7,901 nucleotides of DNA from SAR324 cluster bacterium. Lineage in GTDB: Bacteria > SAR324 > NAC60-12. The first letter of the stretch is position 1, and each line of letters starts with the position of its first letter. The position numbers were made by a program, and so were the translations under genes. Below, piece after piece: positions 1 to 7,362 of the stretch. The notes beneath the pieces were generated by a model. The model saw nothing but the letters and a program-made list of their open reading frames with translations, made no database searches and was not told where the DNA came from. The DNA is taken from positions 1 to 7,901 of the forward strand of contig JAKUUF010000066.1 in NCBI GenBank assembly GCA_022448705.1, written 5' to 3'.

Positions 1-813
1 TTTTTGATATTTCCCAATCAGGTCTTCCGGAAAGGCGATGTCTTCAATTTTACCGCTTCCGTGAATGCTTTGCATGGTTCGCGCAATATCCTTAAAACTT
101 CTGGCTTTGCCTGTACCGGCATTGATAATTCCGCTGGATTTGGTTTGGAAAAAATGCAGATTGATTTTTACTGCGTCTGCAACATGAATAAAATAACGAC
201 GGTATTCTTCGCTGTCCTCCATCAGTTTCATTTTTCCTGAATCCTGAAGCTGATTAAAGAGGTGAAAAGCAACTGATGCCATGCGTCCTTTGTGATTTTC
301 CTGAGGGCCATAGACGTTGAAGTAGCGCAGTCCCAAAATCTGAATTTCTGCGTCAGGCAAAACACGCCTGACATAATTATCGAAGGCAAATTTGGAAAAT
401 CCGTAAACGTTCAGCGGGTATTCCGCTTTGGGTTCCTCTGCAAATCCATTATCACCATTTCCATAAACTGCTGCGCTGGAGGCATAAAGGAAGTCGATCT
501 TGTGTTCAAGGCAATGATTCAGCAGGATTTTGGAATATTCATAGTTATTGGACATCATGTACTTGCCATCCTGTTCGGTGGTGGATGAGCATGCACCCTG
601 ATGAAAGATGGCACTTACATTAGGTATTCTTCCGAGGCTGGCCAGAAAGTCATCTTTGTCCATGTAATCAGTGAATGACAATCTGTTCAGGTTTAGATGT
701 TTCTGAGCGTTGCTTAAATTATCAACAACAAGAATGTTTTCTTCTCCTGCATCATTAAGCCCCCTCACAATATTGCTTCCGATGAATCCGGCTCCTCCAG
801 TGACAACTATCAT
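1..813 (-). CDS. hldD: ADP-L-glycero-D-manno-heptose 6-epimerase, C-terminus cut off by window edge
   Basis: This enzyme converts ADP-D-glycero-D-manno-heptose to the L-glycero form, the last cytoplasmic step before heptose is added to the lipopolysaccharide inner core. I translated it from the ATG at 813-811. It stays open for 271 codons to the left edge, against about 310-330 residues for the family, so roughly 40-60 residues are missing. The NAD(P)-binding Rossmann motif TGGAGFIGS lies at residues 5-13. ACSSTTE (74-80) and DGKYMM (82-87) are HldD hallmarks. The short-chain dehydrogenase catalytic pair is Y137 and K141 in VYGFSK, with the ASSAAVYG serine region at 111-118. RYFNVYGP (163-170) and HKGRMASVAFH (174-184) also match the recalled E. 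coli protein closely. It follows rfaE2 with a 4-bp ATGA overlap and a GGAG Shine-Dalgarno, so translation is probably coupled. Family identity is very secure. Confidence 0.96.
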   Translation of the reverse strand, partial: MIVVTGGAGFIGSNIVRGLNDAGEENILVVDNLSNAQKHLNLNRLSFTDYMDKDDFLASLGRIPNVSAIFHQGACSSTTEQDGKYMMSNNYEYSKILLNHCLEHKIDFLYASSAAVYGNGDNGFAEEPKAEYPLNVYGFSKFAFDNYVRRVLPDAEIQILGLRYFNVYGPQENHKGRMASVAFHLFNQLQDSGKMKLMEDSEEYRRYFIHVADAVKINLHFFQTKSSGIINAGTGKARSFKDIARTMQSIHGSGKIEDIAFPEDLIGKYQK

Positions 814-1346
814 GACTGCTCCAAAATTGAGTTAACAATTCCAGAGGTGGACTTACCTTCAACGTATGGCACAATTTTCACACATCCTCCATTTTCTGTA
901 ACAGTATCATATCCCACAACATCTTCCGGAAGATAATCTCCTCCCTTGACCAGTACATCCGGACTCACTGATTGAATCAATCTGGCGGGTGTTTCTTCAT
1001 CAAAAATCACAATGCAGTCGATTGCTTCAATTGCACTGAGCAGATACGCGCGGTCAGCCTGAGTCATGATTGGACGGCGGGGGCCTTTCAGTTTCCTGAC
1101 AGATGAATCAGAATTAAGGCCAAGTACAAGAATATCGCCGAAACCGGCGGCAGTTTGCAAATACCTCACATGCCCTGAGTGGAGTATGTCAAAACAGCCG
1201 TTGGTGAAAACCAGTTTCCGGGATTCTTTTCTCCAGGACCGGACCCGGCTGCCGATTTCCTCAAGTGAAATAATTTTGTGATCAGTGAATGTTTGTTCTG
1301 CGGGCATCGGTATTTTATGTCCATTAGCCTTTGCATATCTTATCAC
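810..1346 (-). CDS. rfaE2: D-glycero-beta-D-manno-heptose 1-phosphate adenylyltransferase, single-domain (RfaE2/HldC)
   Basis: This enzyme transfers AMP from ATP to heptose 1-phosphate, giving the ADP-heptose that HldD epimerises. The protein corresponds to only the C-terminal half of the bifunctional E. coli HldE; the ribokinase-like half is absent. The cytidylyltransferase-fold signature runs VFTNGCFDILHSGH, with the HxGH nucleotide-binding motif at residues 56-59. Other conserved blocks are GLNSDSSVRKLKGP (76-89), DVLVKGGDY (130-138) and GKSTSGI (164-170). The 178 residues fit stand-alone members, which are usually around 160. The start shown is a GTG with no convincing Shine-Dalgarno. The in-frame ATG at 1307-1305 gives 165 residues and sits nearer where family homology begins (about residue 25), so it is a real alternative. 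No canonical start lies further upstream before an in-frame stop. The gene overlaps hldD by 4 bp, and the separate kinase (hldA/rfaE1) must lie elsewhere. Confidence 0.94.
   Translation of the reverse strand: MIRYAKANGHKIPMPAEQTFTDHKIISLEEIGSRVRSWRKESRKLVFTNGCFDILHSGHVRYLQTAAGFGDILVLGLNSDSSVRKLKGPRRPIMTQADRAYLLSAIEAIDCIVIFDEETPARLIQSVSPDVLVKGGDYLPEDVVGYDTVTENGGCVKIVPYVEGKSTSGIVNSILEQS
819..822 (-). promoter_or_regulatory. Shine-Dalgarno GGAG for hldD inside the end of rfaE2
   Basis: On the minus strand GGAG lies five nucleotides before the hldD ATG (813-811), within the last sense codons of rfaE2. The start codon overlaps the rfaE2 stop as ATGA (813-810). This fixes the hldD start and suggests translational coupling of the two heptose genes. 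It is the only strong Shine-Dalgarno in front of a gene in the window. Confidence 0.75.
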
Positions 1347-1363
1347 ATAGACTTGCTGAAAAC

Positions 1364-1379
1364 GAATTAAAAATAATTC
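1364..1379. repeat. Perfect AT-rich inverted repeat in the divergent intergenic region
   Basis: The arms GAATTA and TAATTC are exact reverse complements separated by AAAA. The element begins 18 bp before the rfaE2 GTG and lies about 60 bp before the putative ppiD promoter. It could be a DNA-binding operator for the heptose operon or a small hairpin in its leader. In such AT-rich sequence chance is also plausible, and no regulator is identified. Confidence 0.35.
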
Positions 1380-1439
1380 AACCTCCCGCGGAGAATCGTG
1401 AATTTATATGGTATTTTCAGTAGTGAAGCAGTCTTTGTC

Positions 1440-1468
1440 TTGCAAGAATGAGATAAATCCAATCTAAT
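1440..1468 (+). promoter_or_regulatory. Candidate sigma70-type promoter for ppiD (and perhaps recC)
   Basis: A -35-like TTGCAA (1440-1445, 4 of 6 consensus) is followed after 17 bp by a -10-like TCTAAT (1463-1468, 5 of 6). Transcription would begin near 1475 and leave a leader of about 54 nt before the ppiD ATG. The spacing is ideal and the place fits a divergent intergenic region. Matches of this quality do arise by chance in AT-rich DNA, so it is only a candidate. I found no comparably good promoter on the minus strand for rfaE2. Confidence 0.4.
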
Positions 1469-1528
1469 ATTCTGTAGTTTACTGACAATTCAAAGCATTT
1501 ATAAAAAACTAAAAAATACAAATCCAGG

Positions 1529-3427
1529 ATGATTCAGGAATTAAGAGAATATTCAAACAGCATTTTTTTCAAAATTTTACTTGGCGTTATTGCCATTACA
1601 TTTGTGCTGTCTTTTGGTGTTGGAGGATTTTTTGGAGACCGCAAGGAAGTTATTGCTACTGTTAATGATAACGAAATATTGCTTAGAGAATACCGGGAGG
1701 CATACCAGAACCGCATTCAGGCACTGCGTCAGCAGTTCGGGGAGAGCGCTGATCAAATTGCCGAACAGATTAATCTTCGTCAGCAAGTATTTGAACAGCT
1801 CATTGACCGATATCTGCTGTTGTCCGAAGCCGCTGACATGAACCTGATGACCACAGATTTGGAACTTCAGGACTACATTCGCAACCAGCCTTTTTTCCAG
1901 AAAAACGGACAGTTTGATTATGCAACATATGAAACAGTTTTAAGCCAGAATAGGATTGTACGCCATGAATATGAAAATTCTCTGAGGGCAGATATTCTGC
2001 TGACAAAAAAACAACAGCTGATTGGTGCAGGACTGGTGATTAATGATCGTGAAGTGGAACAGGCATACAGAAGGGATTTTGAGAAAATTGAAGTGGATTA
2101 TGTATATTTTGATCCACAGGTTTTTATTGATCAAACAAATGCAGATGAAAGCGAGCTCAGGCAATATCACCTGGAAAATCCGGACCAGTTCAAAACATTG
2201 AATCAGTTCAGAATGGAGTACTTCACCCTTTCTACAGATGATTTCAAAAATAATGTGAATGTGCGGGAGAGAGAAATAAGACGATACTACAAAAAGTACG
2301 AGGACAACTTTGTCACTCCTGCAGAAATAAAGGCCAGACACATTCTTTTCAAACTTGCTCCGGATGCTTCTGAGGAATTGCTGCAGGAAAAACGTCAGCA
2401 GCTTGGTAAATTGCTGGATCATATCAATGAGGGATCTTCATTTGAGGAACTGGCCATCAAACATTCCGAGGATGGAACTGCTGCAGAAGGCGGTGATCTA
2501 GGATGGTTCAAACCAGGAGAAATGGTTCCTGAATTTGAGAATGCTGCATTTGCGATGGAAACAGGTCAGGTCAGTGAAATTGTGAGGTCTCCGTTTGGCC
2601 TGCACCTGATTAAAGTTGAGCAGCGCAAGCAGGAAGTTACAAAATCACTGGATGAAGTGCGTGATGAAATCACTGAAATTCTTGCTGAAAGCCGTGCACA
2701 AAAACTTCTTGATGAAGAACTTGAGAAGCTGCTGGAACTGGCGGGGGAGTCATTTGCTGAAGAAGCACAGCGATTGAGTAAAGAGGTTAAAAAATCTGAA
2801 TGGTTTGACAGAAATGATGTGATCCCGGGGCTTGGCTCTGTGAACGAGTTGATCCCCGAACTGGAGCTGCGGAAACAGGGTGAAATGGGAATCTGGAAGC
2901 GTAACCCTGTTATGGGCCATGTGATTTACCGTGTGGGAGAAACCAAGGAACCTGTTGTCCGCACCTTTGAAGATGCAGAATCAGATGTGGAAAATGCAGT
3001 GCGTCTTGAAAAGGCCGAGGCGCTTTCGCTTGAAGCAGCAAAGAAAACACTGACACAGGTTCGGGGAGGCGAAGATTTTGAGAGCCTGGCTCAGAAGCAG
3101 GGACTGAGCACTGAAATAATGGAATTTACAGTAAATACAAGATTTCTTCCTTTACTTGGTGACAATTCAGAATTCCGCAAAGTGGGACTGCATTTAAACG
3201 AAAATGAACCTTTTGGTTTAAGTGTAAATGAAAAACGTGCTGACCTGATACGCTTCAGGAAACGCACTTTTGCAGACGGAAACCCGGAAGAGCAAAAAGA
3301 AAATGTCAGAACACAGCTCCTGCAGAATCTGCAGCAGGCTTTGCTCAGCAAGGAACTGAAACGGTTGCGTGAGTCTGCTGAAATCGAGGTTATCAACCCT
3401 GTATTCCGTCTGCAGGAATCTTCTTGA
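1529..3427 (+). CDS. ppiD: PpiD-like membrane-anchored periplasmic chaperone with parvulin (PpiC-type) domain
   Basis: PpiD-type proteins sit in the inner membrane and help secreted and outer-membrane proteins fold as they leave the Sec translocon. This one has a short cytoplasmic N-terminus, then one hydrophobic segment at about residues 12-35 (FKILLGVIAITFVLSFGVGG). That is followed by a charged, helical SurA/PpiD-like chaperone region (about 40-250). The parvulin prolyl isomerase domain spans about 263-366, with ARHILFKL (269-276, conserved H271), GGDLGWF (321-327) and PFGLHLIKV (355-363). The remaining 260 or so residues resemble the PpiD C-terminal part and show no second intact parvulin signature. 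The length of 632 residues is close to E. coli PpiD (623). The ATG at 1529 is chosen because it gives the typical short N-terminus before the membrane segment; no good Shine-Dalgarno precedes it. The gene is divergent from rfaE2 and 68 bp ahead of recC. A SurA-like label is possible, but the uncleaved anchor favours PpiD. Confidence 0.9.
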   Translation: MIQELREYSNSIFFKILLGVIAITFVLSFGVGGFFGDRKEVIATVNDNEILLREYREAYQNRIQALRQQFGESADQIAEQINLRQQVFEQLIDRYLLLSEAADMNLMTTDLELQDYIRNQPFFQKNGQFDYATYETVLSQNRIVRHEYENSLRADILLTKKQQLIGAGLVINDREVEQAYRRDFEKIEVDYVYFDPQVFIDQTNADESELRQYHLENPDQFKTLNQFRMEYFTLSTDDFKNNVNVREREIRRYYKKYEDNFVTPAEIKARHILFKLAPDASEELLQEKRQQLGKLLDHINEGSSFEELAIKHSEDGTAAEGGDLGWFKPGEMVPEFENAAFAMETGQVSEIVRSPFGLHLIKVEQRKQEVTKSLDEVRDEITEILAESRAQKLLDEELEKLLELAGESFAEEAQRLSKEVKKSEWFDRNDVIPGLGSVNELIPELELRKQGEMGIWKRNPVMGHVIYRVGETKEPVVRTFEDAESDVENAVRLEKAEALSLEAAKKTLTQVRGGEDFESLAQKQGLSTEIMEFTVNTRFLPLLGDNSEFRKVGLHLNENEPFGLSVNEKRADLIRFRKRTFADGNPEEQKENVRTQLLQNLQQALLSKELKRLRESAEIEVINPVFRLQESS

Positions 3428-3436
3428 TCAAATCCA

Positions 3437-3476
3437 TGCATTTCATCGCATTTTAAGAAATGCAGCCCATCGGGCT
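3437..3476 (+). other. Hairpin cluster between ppiD and recC
   Basis: An 8-bp perfect inverted repeat pairs TGCATTTC (3437-3444) with GAAATGCA (3457-3464). A second copy of GCATTT (3448-3453) can instead pair with AAATGC (3458-3463) around a 4-nt loop, so the two stems exclude each other. Next comes a compact stem, AGCCC-ATC-GGGCT (3464-3476). No T-run follows, so this is not a standard intrinsic terminator. It could affect transcript processing or stability, or expression of recC. The pairings are read directly; any function is inferred. Confidence 0.4.
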
Positions 3477-3495
3477 ATGATGATGCAGTAATAGA

Positions 3496-6400
3496 ATGCC
3501 CTGCCTCCATTACTCAAACCGCCTTGATCGTCTTATTGTTCCGCTGGCACAGGAACTGGATAAAAGGAATCCTTTTGATACTGCAGAAATCGTGGTTCCG
3601 AATTTCAGCCTGGAAAAGTGGATCTCGCTCAAGCTGGCTCAATATCAGGGAATTGCCGCGAACCTTAGTTTCATAACACTGGAAAAGGCAATTTACCAAA
3701 GTCTCAAAAACAGCCTTCAAAACCGCCATTGTGAGCTGCTGAAACAGGAAACCATTCAGTGCCTGCTGATGGATATTTTAAGGGAGAAACTTGTGACTGT
3801 AGATCCAGTCTGGGATCCCGTACGCAGCTACCTGAGTCCGGAAGCAGACATCAATTCTGAAGCAGCTGAACACAGGCTTTTTCAATTGTCCGGGCGTCTT
3901 TCATACTTGTTCAAGGAATATGAATATTCGCGAAATGAGGAATTGATCGCTGCATGGAATGAAGGCCGGAATGCCGTCGATCAACAGCCGCTGGGCACAG
4001 AGAGCTGGCAGCGAACATTATGGAATGATCTTTTTGCTGCAGAAGGTAAGCTGACTTTCTTCAACCGGAATTTGAATGATTTAAATGAAGCAGAGCTGCA
4101 TACTGAACTCTTCACCTTGCCTCAGCTTTACAGGATTTGCAGAGACAGCCAAAAAAATCATGTTTCAGATCAAGTTGATCCGGTTTCAGGACCTGAAACC
4201 GGTCCCCTTCATATATTTGGTGTTTCATATCTTTCACGTTTTCACCAGAATGCACTAACAGAATATCTGGCTCACTTAAGGGACATTCATGTTTACACCC
4301 TAAATCCATGTATGGAGTTCTGGGAAGATGTTCAAAGTTTGGGTGAAGCCAGATCAGCTGTCAGGAGGTCCCTGGAATCAAATCGGCAGCTTTTTGAAAA
4401 TCAGAAAAGTTTGTCTGAAACGGAAATCTTGCAGGGCGAATTGTTTCAGCATGAAGACGATAATCCTTTTTTACAGGCCTGGGGAAGGCCTGGTCGTGAA
4501 AATATCAGGCTGCTGAATCAATGGAGTGATTGGAATTTTGAGCCCTGGTTTGCTGAATCAGCAACATTATCAGCTAATGAACAGCATCTTGAAAATCCTC
4601 AGCCAAGCATATTGAACCAGATTCAGCATGATATTTTATGCAGGCAGCCGCGGCGCAGCAACTCACTGAATCTGGAGCAGGACAACAGTTTGGTTGTACT
4701 GGCATGCGCCAATCCCAGGCGTGAAGTTGAAGCAGTGGCAAATATGATATGGGACCTGATTCGTAATGATCCTGATTTGAAACTGAATGATTGTGCGGTG
4801 ATCACCCATGATATGGAATTATATCAACATGAAATTGAACAGGTTTTTGAAAGCATTCACGATTTGCCTTATCACCTGATTGACGGAATCAGCGGAAGCG
4901 CAGGTCGTCTGGAAGATGCGGCAAATTCCCTTTTAGGATTATGCTTCACTGAATACTCTCGTCGGGATTTGTTTAAATTGATCAATAATCCGTGTTTTCT
5001 GCGTAAATTTGAAGAAAATGAGCCTGCAGGAAAAAGGAGGGTCAGTGAAGAACTGCAAATTGATCAATGGCTTAAATGGGCTGATGAGCTTAATGTATTT
5101 TTTGGGATAGATAATGAGTCCCAAAAAGAACATGGTTATCACCATTTGGAAAAAAACATATACCACTGGGAACAGGCATTTCAACGCCTGACTCTGGGTG
5201 AAATGATTGCTGCAGATGGAAAAAATGAACCCATTCCGAATGACAGTCAAAATCTGATAGCAGCTGAACTGCCTGATGAACTCAGTGCTGAAGCAGCACG
5301 TTTTATGCTGATAGTACGTTCTTTAATTGCAGACACTCGAGATTTGCCTGAGTGGAAAATGAAAGGCAAGGAATGGGGACTCTATCTGCACACTTTAATC
5401 AAAACCTATCTGAAGCCCATAAGTGAAGCTGACAAGGAGGTTTTCGAGAGTTTGCTTCATAACGCGGTTTCCATAAATGATCTTGACATAGGACAGCTGG
5501 ACGAGAACAAGCAATTCGGATTCAGCACCATTTTTGAGTTTTTCAAGCAGAAACAGGAAAAAGCTCTATTGCACAGGGGGCATTATCTGGCAGAAGGTGT
5601 GACCGTTTCTTCTTTCCAGCCGATGCGTCCTATACCTTTCAAAGCTGTCTTCCTTTTAGGAATGGGAGAAGGTTTGTTTCCCACTCCTTATCACCGTGAT
5701 ACTCTTGATTTAAGGTACATACCTGTACGGCTCAATCCAGCAGTGCAGGGACATGCATTCCGAGAACGGCGATTAGGTGATGTTTCAGTCACAGAACGTG
5801 ACCGTTACATGTTTCTGGAAACTTTAGTCTCTACCGGAAAACATCTTGTTATGAGTTACGTCTCCCGCAATGACCGAACAGATGATGAACTCAATCCTTC
5901 CTCAATAATCCAAACTTTAATTGATGAACTTGAAAACGGTTATTTGAAGAAAAAATTCAGCAAAATCGAACATCCGTTAAAATCCTATTCTTTGGAATAT
6001 TTCCCGGAACTTAATGAGTCTGAAAGCGTGGAGCCCGGGAACAAGAAAAGTATGCCTAACTATGATCCTGCTTCATTCAGGCAGGCAAGAGCTTTGCGGT
6101 TACGTGAACTGTTTGATCATAAGTTTCCCGGTTTCAAGCGCATTTCTCCTGAGTTTATTCCCGATGAACTGAAACATTCTTTCTCTGGAAGATATTTTAA
6201 TGAGGCTTCTCAGGAATCCGCTTCGAATAACCGCATTCCAACAGTTTCAATTTCAAGGCTGCGAAGATTTCTGGAATCCCCCTTACAGTCCACAGCAAGT
6301 CATTTATTGGGGATGGCCGAAGATGAGGAAGATATTGAAGAAAAAACAGAGGAGCCTCTGGCATTAGATAGATTGAGTGAATGGTCACTGCTTAGAAAAA

Positions 6401-7266
6401 TCTGGGATAACAGCCTGAAATCCGTGGAAACTGAACATGACTGGCCCCGGCTTTATGAGCATCAGACACAGCGTATGTTAATGGAAGGTGAAATGCCAGG
6501 AGGTATTTTTGGAGAAGCAAACCAGGCAAAGCACATCAGGGTACTTAAAAGCTGGCAAAAAAAGTTAATTTCAGCATTGGAAACAAATTGGGACACTCTA
6601 ACTAACAATATATTTCAGTTTCATTTTGGAGGCCTGAGGGAAGAATTGGTAAACAACGGTATCTCAGGCTCATATAGATTTGTTCGTCCGCCCAGTTTGC
6701 ACTTCGAGTATCCTGCTGCATCTGAGGCAGAAAAAACAAGTATGGAAATTCATGGAAAGACTGAATGGTGGTATACTGATGATTCCAAAAACTGGAAATG
6801 CATATATTTCTGTGAACGTCAAAGCAAAGAAAAAGACTGGCTTCGTCATTTTCTGGATGTTGTGATTTTACGTGAGGCAAATATAATACCGGACGGAGCA
6901 AGCGTAACCGGATTGTGCGTAGCCGCCGAAGGCAAAGGGGTATCAAGAAAAATCAATCTTCCTACAAAAGAGCAGTCAAAAGAATATCTGGCTGCTATGG
7001 TGCAGGAGATTAATAATGGGAATAATGCTGTATTGATGCCGGTGGAATCTGTGCTGGAATTATCAAAAGAAAACTTGAGCGGATCGGAATATAATGCAAG
7101 ATTTAATGAGTGGATGGACAGGAAGCTCCACCACTCTTCAGGGAACATGGGGATCAGTTCTCAATATGGTCCGGTAAAATTTTTAGAGGACGTACCTTTC
7201 CCGGAAAACCCTTACCAGTTGATGAACAGTCGCTTCGGTCTTTTTTTTGACACAGTTTCGACATAA
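3496..7266 (+). CDS. recC: Exodeoxyribonuclease V gamma subunit (RecC)
   Basis: RecC is the scaffold of RecBCD. It splits the duplex, channels the strands to the RecB and RecD motors, and reads Chi in the outgoing 3' strand. The N-terminus (HYSNRLDRL, residues 5-13) matches the RecC/AddB-type start. GIAANLSF (52-59), LFQLSG (128-133), NPCMEFWED (270-278), NPFLQAWGRPGREN (323-336) and NPRREVEAV (406-414) align with E. coli RecC in order. So do the central block PMRPIPFKAVFLLGMGEG (708-725) and TERDRYMFLE (766-775). A C-terminal region starting near 916 (RRFLESPLQS, then EEPLALDRLSEW) corresponds to the degenerate nuclease-like domain. I see no Walker A motif, as expected for the inactive helicase fold. 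At 1256 residues it is longer than E. coli RecC (1122). The start fits the family although no clear Shine-Dalgarno precedes it. It lies 68 bp after ppiD, and recB and recD are not next to it. A palindrome pair sits at residues about 225-236. Confidence 0.94.
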   Translation: MPCLHYSNRLDRLIVPLAQELDKRNPFDTAEIVVPNFSLEKWISLKLAQYQGIAANLSFITLEKAIYQSLKNSLQNRHCELLKQETIQCLLMDILREKLVTVDPVWDPVRSYLSPEADINSEAAEHRLFQLSGRLSYLFKEYEYSRNEELIAAWNEGRNAVDQQPLGTESWQRTLWNDLFAAEGKLTFFNRNLNDLNEAELHTELFTLPQLYRICRDSQKNHVSDQVDPVSGPETGPLHIFGVSYLSRFHQNALTEYLAHLRDIHVYTLNPCMEFWEDVQSLGEARSAVRRSLESNRQLFENQKSLSETEILQGELFQHEDDNPFLQAWGRPGRENIRLLNQWSDWNFEPWFAESATLSANEQHLENPQPSILNQIQHDILCRQPRRSNSLNLEQDNSLVVLACANPRREVEAVANMIWDLIRNDPDLKLNDCAVITHDMELYQHEIEQVFESIHDLPYHLIDGISGSAGRLEDAANSLLGLCFTEYSRRDLFKLINNPCFLRKFEENEPAGKRRVSEELQIDQWLKWADELNVFFGIDNESQKEHGYHHLEKNIYHWEQAFQRLTLGEMIAADGKNEPIPNDSQNLIAAELPDELSAEAARFMLIVRSLIADTRDLPEWKMKGKEWGLYLHTLIKTYLKPISEADKEVFESLLHNAVSINDLDIGQLDENKQFGFSTIFEFFKQKQEKALLHRGHYLAEGVTVSSFQPMRPIPFKAVFLLGMGEGLFPTPYHRDTLDLRYIPVRLNPAVQGHAFRERRLGDVSVTERDRYMFLETLVSTGKHLVMSYVSRNDRTDDELNPSSIIQTLIDELENGYLKKKFSKIEHPLKSYSLEYFPELNESESVEPGNKKSMPNYDPASFRQARALRLRELFDHKFPGFKRISPEFIPDELKHSFSGRYFNEASQESASNNRIPTVSISRLRRFLESPLQSTASHLLGMAEDEEDIEEKTEEPLALDRLSEWSLLRKIWDNSLKSVETEHDWPRLYEHQTQRMLMEGEMPGGIFGEANQAKHIRVLKSWQKKLISALETNWDTLTNNIFQFHFGGLREELVNNGISGSYRFVRPPSLHFEYPAASEAEKTSMEIHGKTEWWYTDDSKNWKCIYFCERQSKEKDWLRHFLDVVILREANIIPDGASVTGLCVAAEGKGVSRKINLPTKEQSKEYLAAMVQEINNGNNAVLMPVESVLELSKENLSGSEYNARFNEWMDRKLHHSSGNMGISSQYGPVKFLEDVPFPENPYQLMNSRFGLFFDTVST
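4168..4202. repeat. Two abutting perfect palindromes inside recC
   Basis: The first is GATCAA-G-TTGATC (4168-4180). The second has 11-bp arms, CCGGTTTCAGG (4180-4190) and CCTGAAACCGG (4192-4202), around a single A. They share base 4180. As RNA, the second would form about a 10-bp stem with a 3-nt loop. The segment encodes a Pro/Gly/Asp-rich stretch (DQVDPVSGPETGP) just before the conserved LHIFGVSYL strand, at a place that looks like a variable linker when compared with E. coli RecC. A related GTTTCAG occurs 21 bp earlier (4162-4168). The symmetry is exact; its origin is unknown. Confidence 0.7.
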
Positions 7267-7362
7267 CTGATGCGTCACGAAAATTCAAAATATACTAAAA
7301 TATATACTGCCCTTTGAAATCTTTACCGAAAGAAGAAACCAGATAAAGAAATGATATCTTAA

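Noticed and set aside
292..588. Plus-strand open frames opposite hldD (4-240 and 292-588)
   Set aside because: The minus strand encodes an unmistakable HldD across the whole stretch.
1940..2422. A 160-codon minus-strand open frame opposite ppiD
   Set aside because: It lies wholly antisense to the well-supported parvulin gene, with a low-complexity, Phe/Ile-rich composition and no recognisable domain.
3091..3441. A 116-codon minus-strand open frame opposite the end of ppiD
   Set aside because: Its Ser/Arg/Phe-rich translation mirrors the coding strand, no family is recognisable, and ppiD explains the region.
4477..4492. Duplicated AGGCCTGG within recC
   Set aside because: It encodes the conserved AWGRPGRE segment found in RecC, so protein conservation explains it.
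7241..7248. Run of eight T near the end of recC, suggestive of an intrinsic terminator
   Set aside because: It lies inside the coding sequence (Leu-Phe-Phe codons), and the preceding bases form no stable GC-rich stem.
7247..7252. Perfect -35 hexamer TTGACA at the end of recC
   Set aside because: No acceptable -10 hexamer lies 15-19 bp downstream.
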